A stretch of 64,000 nt of DNA from Stenocarpella maydis (Eukaryota > Ascomycota > Sordariomycetes > Diaporthales > Diaporthaceae), in contig NQMI01000009.1 in assembly GCA_002270565.1 (NCBI GenBank), positions 62,001 through 126,000 of the forward strand, written 5' to 3'. The notes beneath the pieces are model-generated. The model saw only the letters and a list, made by a program, of their open reading frames with translations, did no database searches and was not told the origin of the DNA. Every line of letters starts with the position of its first letter. Position 1 is the stretch's first letter. Made by a program: the position numbers and the translations under genes. Below are positions 62,069 through 64,000 of this stretch, piece after piece.

Positions 62069-63874
62069 ATGGTATGCAAATCTAGCTATGCCTGCCCCTC
62101 CTCCCGGACCCCTCGAGAGACACTTGGCTAACTGGCATTTCCAAACACACAGGCTTCCTTCAGCCCAACCCAGATCTTCGAGGAGGGCACCACCGAGGAG
62201 AAGGGTGAAAATGCCCGTCTCACCGCATTCGTCGGCGCCATCGCCGTCGGCGATCTGGTCAAGAGCACTCTGGGTCCCAAGGGAATGGACAAGATTATGC
62301 AATCTGCGTGCGTACCGGCTTGTCTGGTTCCCATTTCAAGCCTTGCGTTTCCCTGACTAACCTCTTCCTGCTTCAACAGCTCTACAGGCGAGATCCTGGT
62401 CACAAACGACGGCGCAACCATCCTCAAGTCCATAGCCCTCGATAATGCTGCCGCAAAGGTGCTCGTCAACATCTCAAAAGTGCAAGACGATGAGGTCGGG
62501 GACGGCACCACATCCGTATCCGTCCTGGCCGCCGAGCTGCTGCGTGAGGCCGAGAAGCTGGTCGACAAGAAGATCCACCCCCAGACTATCATCGAGGGAT
62601 ACCGGTTAGCAAGCCAGGCTGCGCTCAAGGCCCTTGAAGACTCCGCCGTCGACCACAGCAAGAACCCCGAAGCCTTCAGGAAGGACCTGGTCGCCATTGC
62701 AAGGACCACACTCAGCTCCAAGGTCCTCGCCCAGGACCGCGACCACTTTGCCGAGCTCGCCACCGAGGCCGTCCTGAGGCTGCAGGGCTCCTCCGACCTC
62801 AGCAACATCCAGATCATCAAGAAGGCTGGTGGCAAGCTGAGCGACTCGTACCTGGACGATGGTTTCATTCTGGATAAGAAGATTGGTGTCAACCAGCCCA
62901 AGCGTCTGGAGAAGGCCAAGATCCTCGTCGCAAACACCTCCATGGACACGGACAAGGTCAAGATCTTTGGTGCTCGCGTCAAGGTCACGTCGACAAGCAA
63001 GCTCGCCGAGCTCGAGAAGGCAGAGAAGGAGAAAATGAAGGCCAAGGTCGACAAGATCAAGGCGCACGGAATCAACTGCTTCATCAACCGCCAGCTCATC
63101 TACAACTGGCCCGAGCAGCTCTTTACCGATGCTGGTATCATGTCCATCGAACACGCCGACTTTGACGGTATTGAGAGACTGGCCCTGGTGACGGGAGGAG
63201 AGATCGCATCCACATTCGACCATCCCGAGCAGGTGAAGCTGGGCCACTGCGACCTCATCGAGGAGGTTATCATCGGCGAGGACACCCTTATTAGGTTCTC
63301 CGGGGTGGCGGCTGGCAGAGCATGCACCATCGTCCTCCGTGGCGCTACAAACCAGCTGCTCGACGAGGCTGAGCGAAGCTTGCACGACGCCCTCGCCGTG
63401 CTGTCCCAGACAGTCAAGGAGCCAAGGACAACGCTAGGCGGTGGATGCGCGGAGATGCTCATGGCCAAGGCTGTCGAGGCCCAGGCCACACGTGTCGAGG
63501 GCAAGAAGCAGGTGGCAGTCTCCTCATTCGCCGTCGCGCTGCGGCAACTACCAACCATCCTGGCCGACAATGCCGGTCTCGATTCCGGCGACCTGGTCGC
63601 CCGCCTGCGCAAGGCCATCTACGACGGCATGACGACGTATGGTCTGGACCTGATGATCCCTGGTGGCGGTATCGCCGACATGCGCGACCTGGGTGTTATC
63701 GAAAGCTACAAGCTGAAGAAGGCGGTGGTGTCATCGGCGAGCGAGGCTGCTGAGGTAAGCTTGAACTCTGTCTCATGACTGATCAAATGGTACACAACTG
63801 ACGCTTTTGCACAGTTACTTCTCCGCGTGGACAACATCATTAGAGCGGCACCTCGGAGGCGCGAGAGGCATTGA
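62069..63874 (+). CDS. cct2: Chaperonin CCT/TRiC beta subunit
   Basis: Exons 62069-62071, 62153-62307, 62380-63754, 63815-63874 give 530 aa. The first coding exon is only the ATG: ATG|GTATGC, then ACACAG|GCTTCC restores [19 protein letters not shown]. Group II chaperonin marks: [39 protein letters not shown] (ATP site) and GGGCAEMLM. The beta-subunit identity rests on [34 protein letters not shown] and the end [14 protein letters not shown]. Known: one of eight subunits of the cytosolic ring that folds actin, tubulin and WD-repeat proteins. The C-terminal exon adds 19 residues. Intact and normal in length. Confidence 0.97.
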
Positions 63875-64000
63875 TCTGGAGGACCATGATGGGTGGGCCG
63901 ATGTAGATGTGGGCGATCCTCAACGACTGTACAATACCCGATAGAGCCACCACAGTCAACCGTGTAATGACAAGTCAAGAAACCATTGGTCTTCTGTGGG

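Overview
This window is nuclear DNA of a filamentous ascomycete (Pezizomycotina; a Sordariomycete is plausible, but that is inference). The evidence is the short 55-125 bp GT-AG introns, the fungal gene families (an NR-PKS with a SAT domain, an NRPS-like reductase, GH12, a DUF6536-type membrane protein), the fungal forms of eIF3b and CCT2, and long gene-poor spacers with poly-C/poly-G and microsatellite tracts. No rRNA, CRISPR or convincing tRNA was seen. Gene models were spliced by hand. For every model called intact, the summed exons are divisible by three and domain motifs continue across the junctions.

Region 1 (0.3-22.3 kb) is a secondary-metabolite gene cluster. A 2224-residue non-reducing polyketide synthase (SAT-KS-MAT-PT-ACP-ACP-TE, minus strand, six exons) is divergently arranged with a 1104-residue NRPS-like A-T-R carboxylate reductase. 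A P450, a secreted GMC flavin oxidoreductase, a classical SDR and an MCT-type MFS transporter follow. The simplest model is: the PKS makes an aromatic acid and its own esterase-type TE releases it; the A-T-R enzyme reduces the acid to an aldehyde; the P450, SDR and GMC enzyme adjust oxidation state; the MFS protein exports it. The product is unknown and no pathway-specific transcription factor lies inside the window. The TE is of the kind usually found behind a C-methyltransferase domain, but no such domain is present.

Region 2 (22.3-30.9 kb) is accessory and partly decayed. It holds a repeat fragment, an intact GH12 endoglucanase, a broken MFS transporter pseudogene and a small secreted six-cysteine protein.

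Region 3 (30.9-47.6 kb) has few genes. It holds an oleate-type membrane desaturase, a TBC-domain protein whose frame is interrupted by an apparent one-base loss, and a decayed C-terminal piece of a DUF6536-type membrane protein. Two spacers of about 5.6 kb have no recognisable gene. This stretch carries nine C/G homopolymers of at least 10 bases.

Region 4 (47.6-58.7 kb) holds a PEBP-family protein, a 94-residue unknown protein whose leader contains about 33 copies of a 9-bp repeat, about 4 kb of apparently gene-free sequence with a second copy of the region-2 repeat, and an aquaporin.

Region 5 (58.7-64 kb) is conserved housekeeping sequence: eIF3b/Prt1 and the chaperonin subunit CCT2, divergently transcribed.
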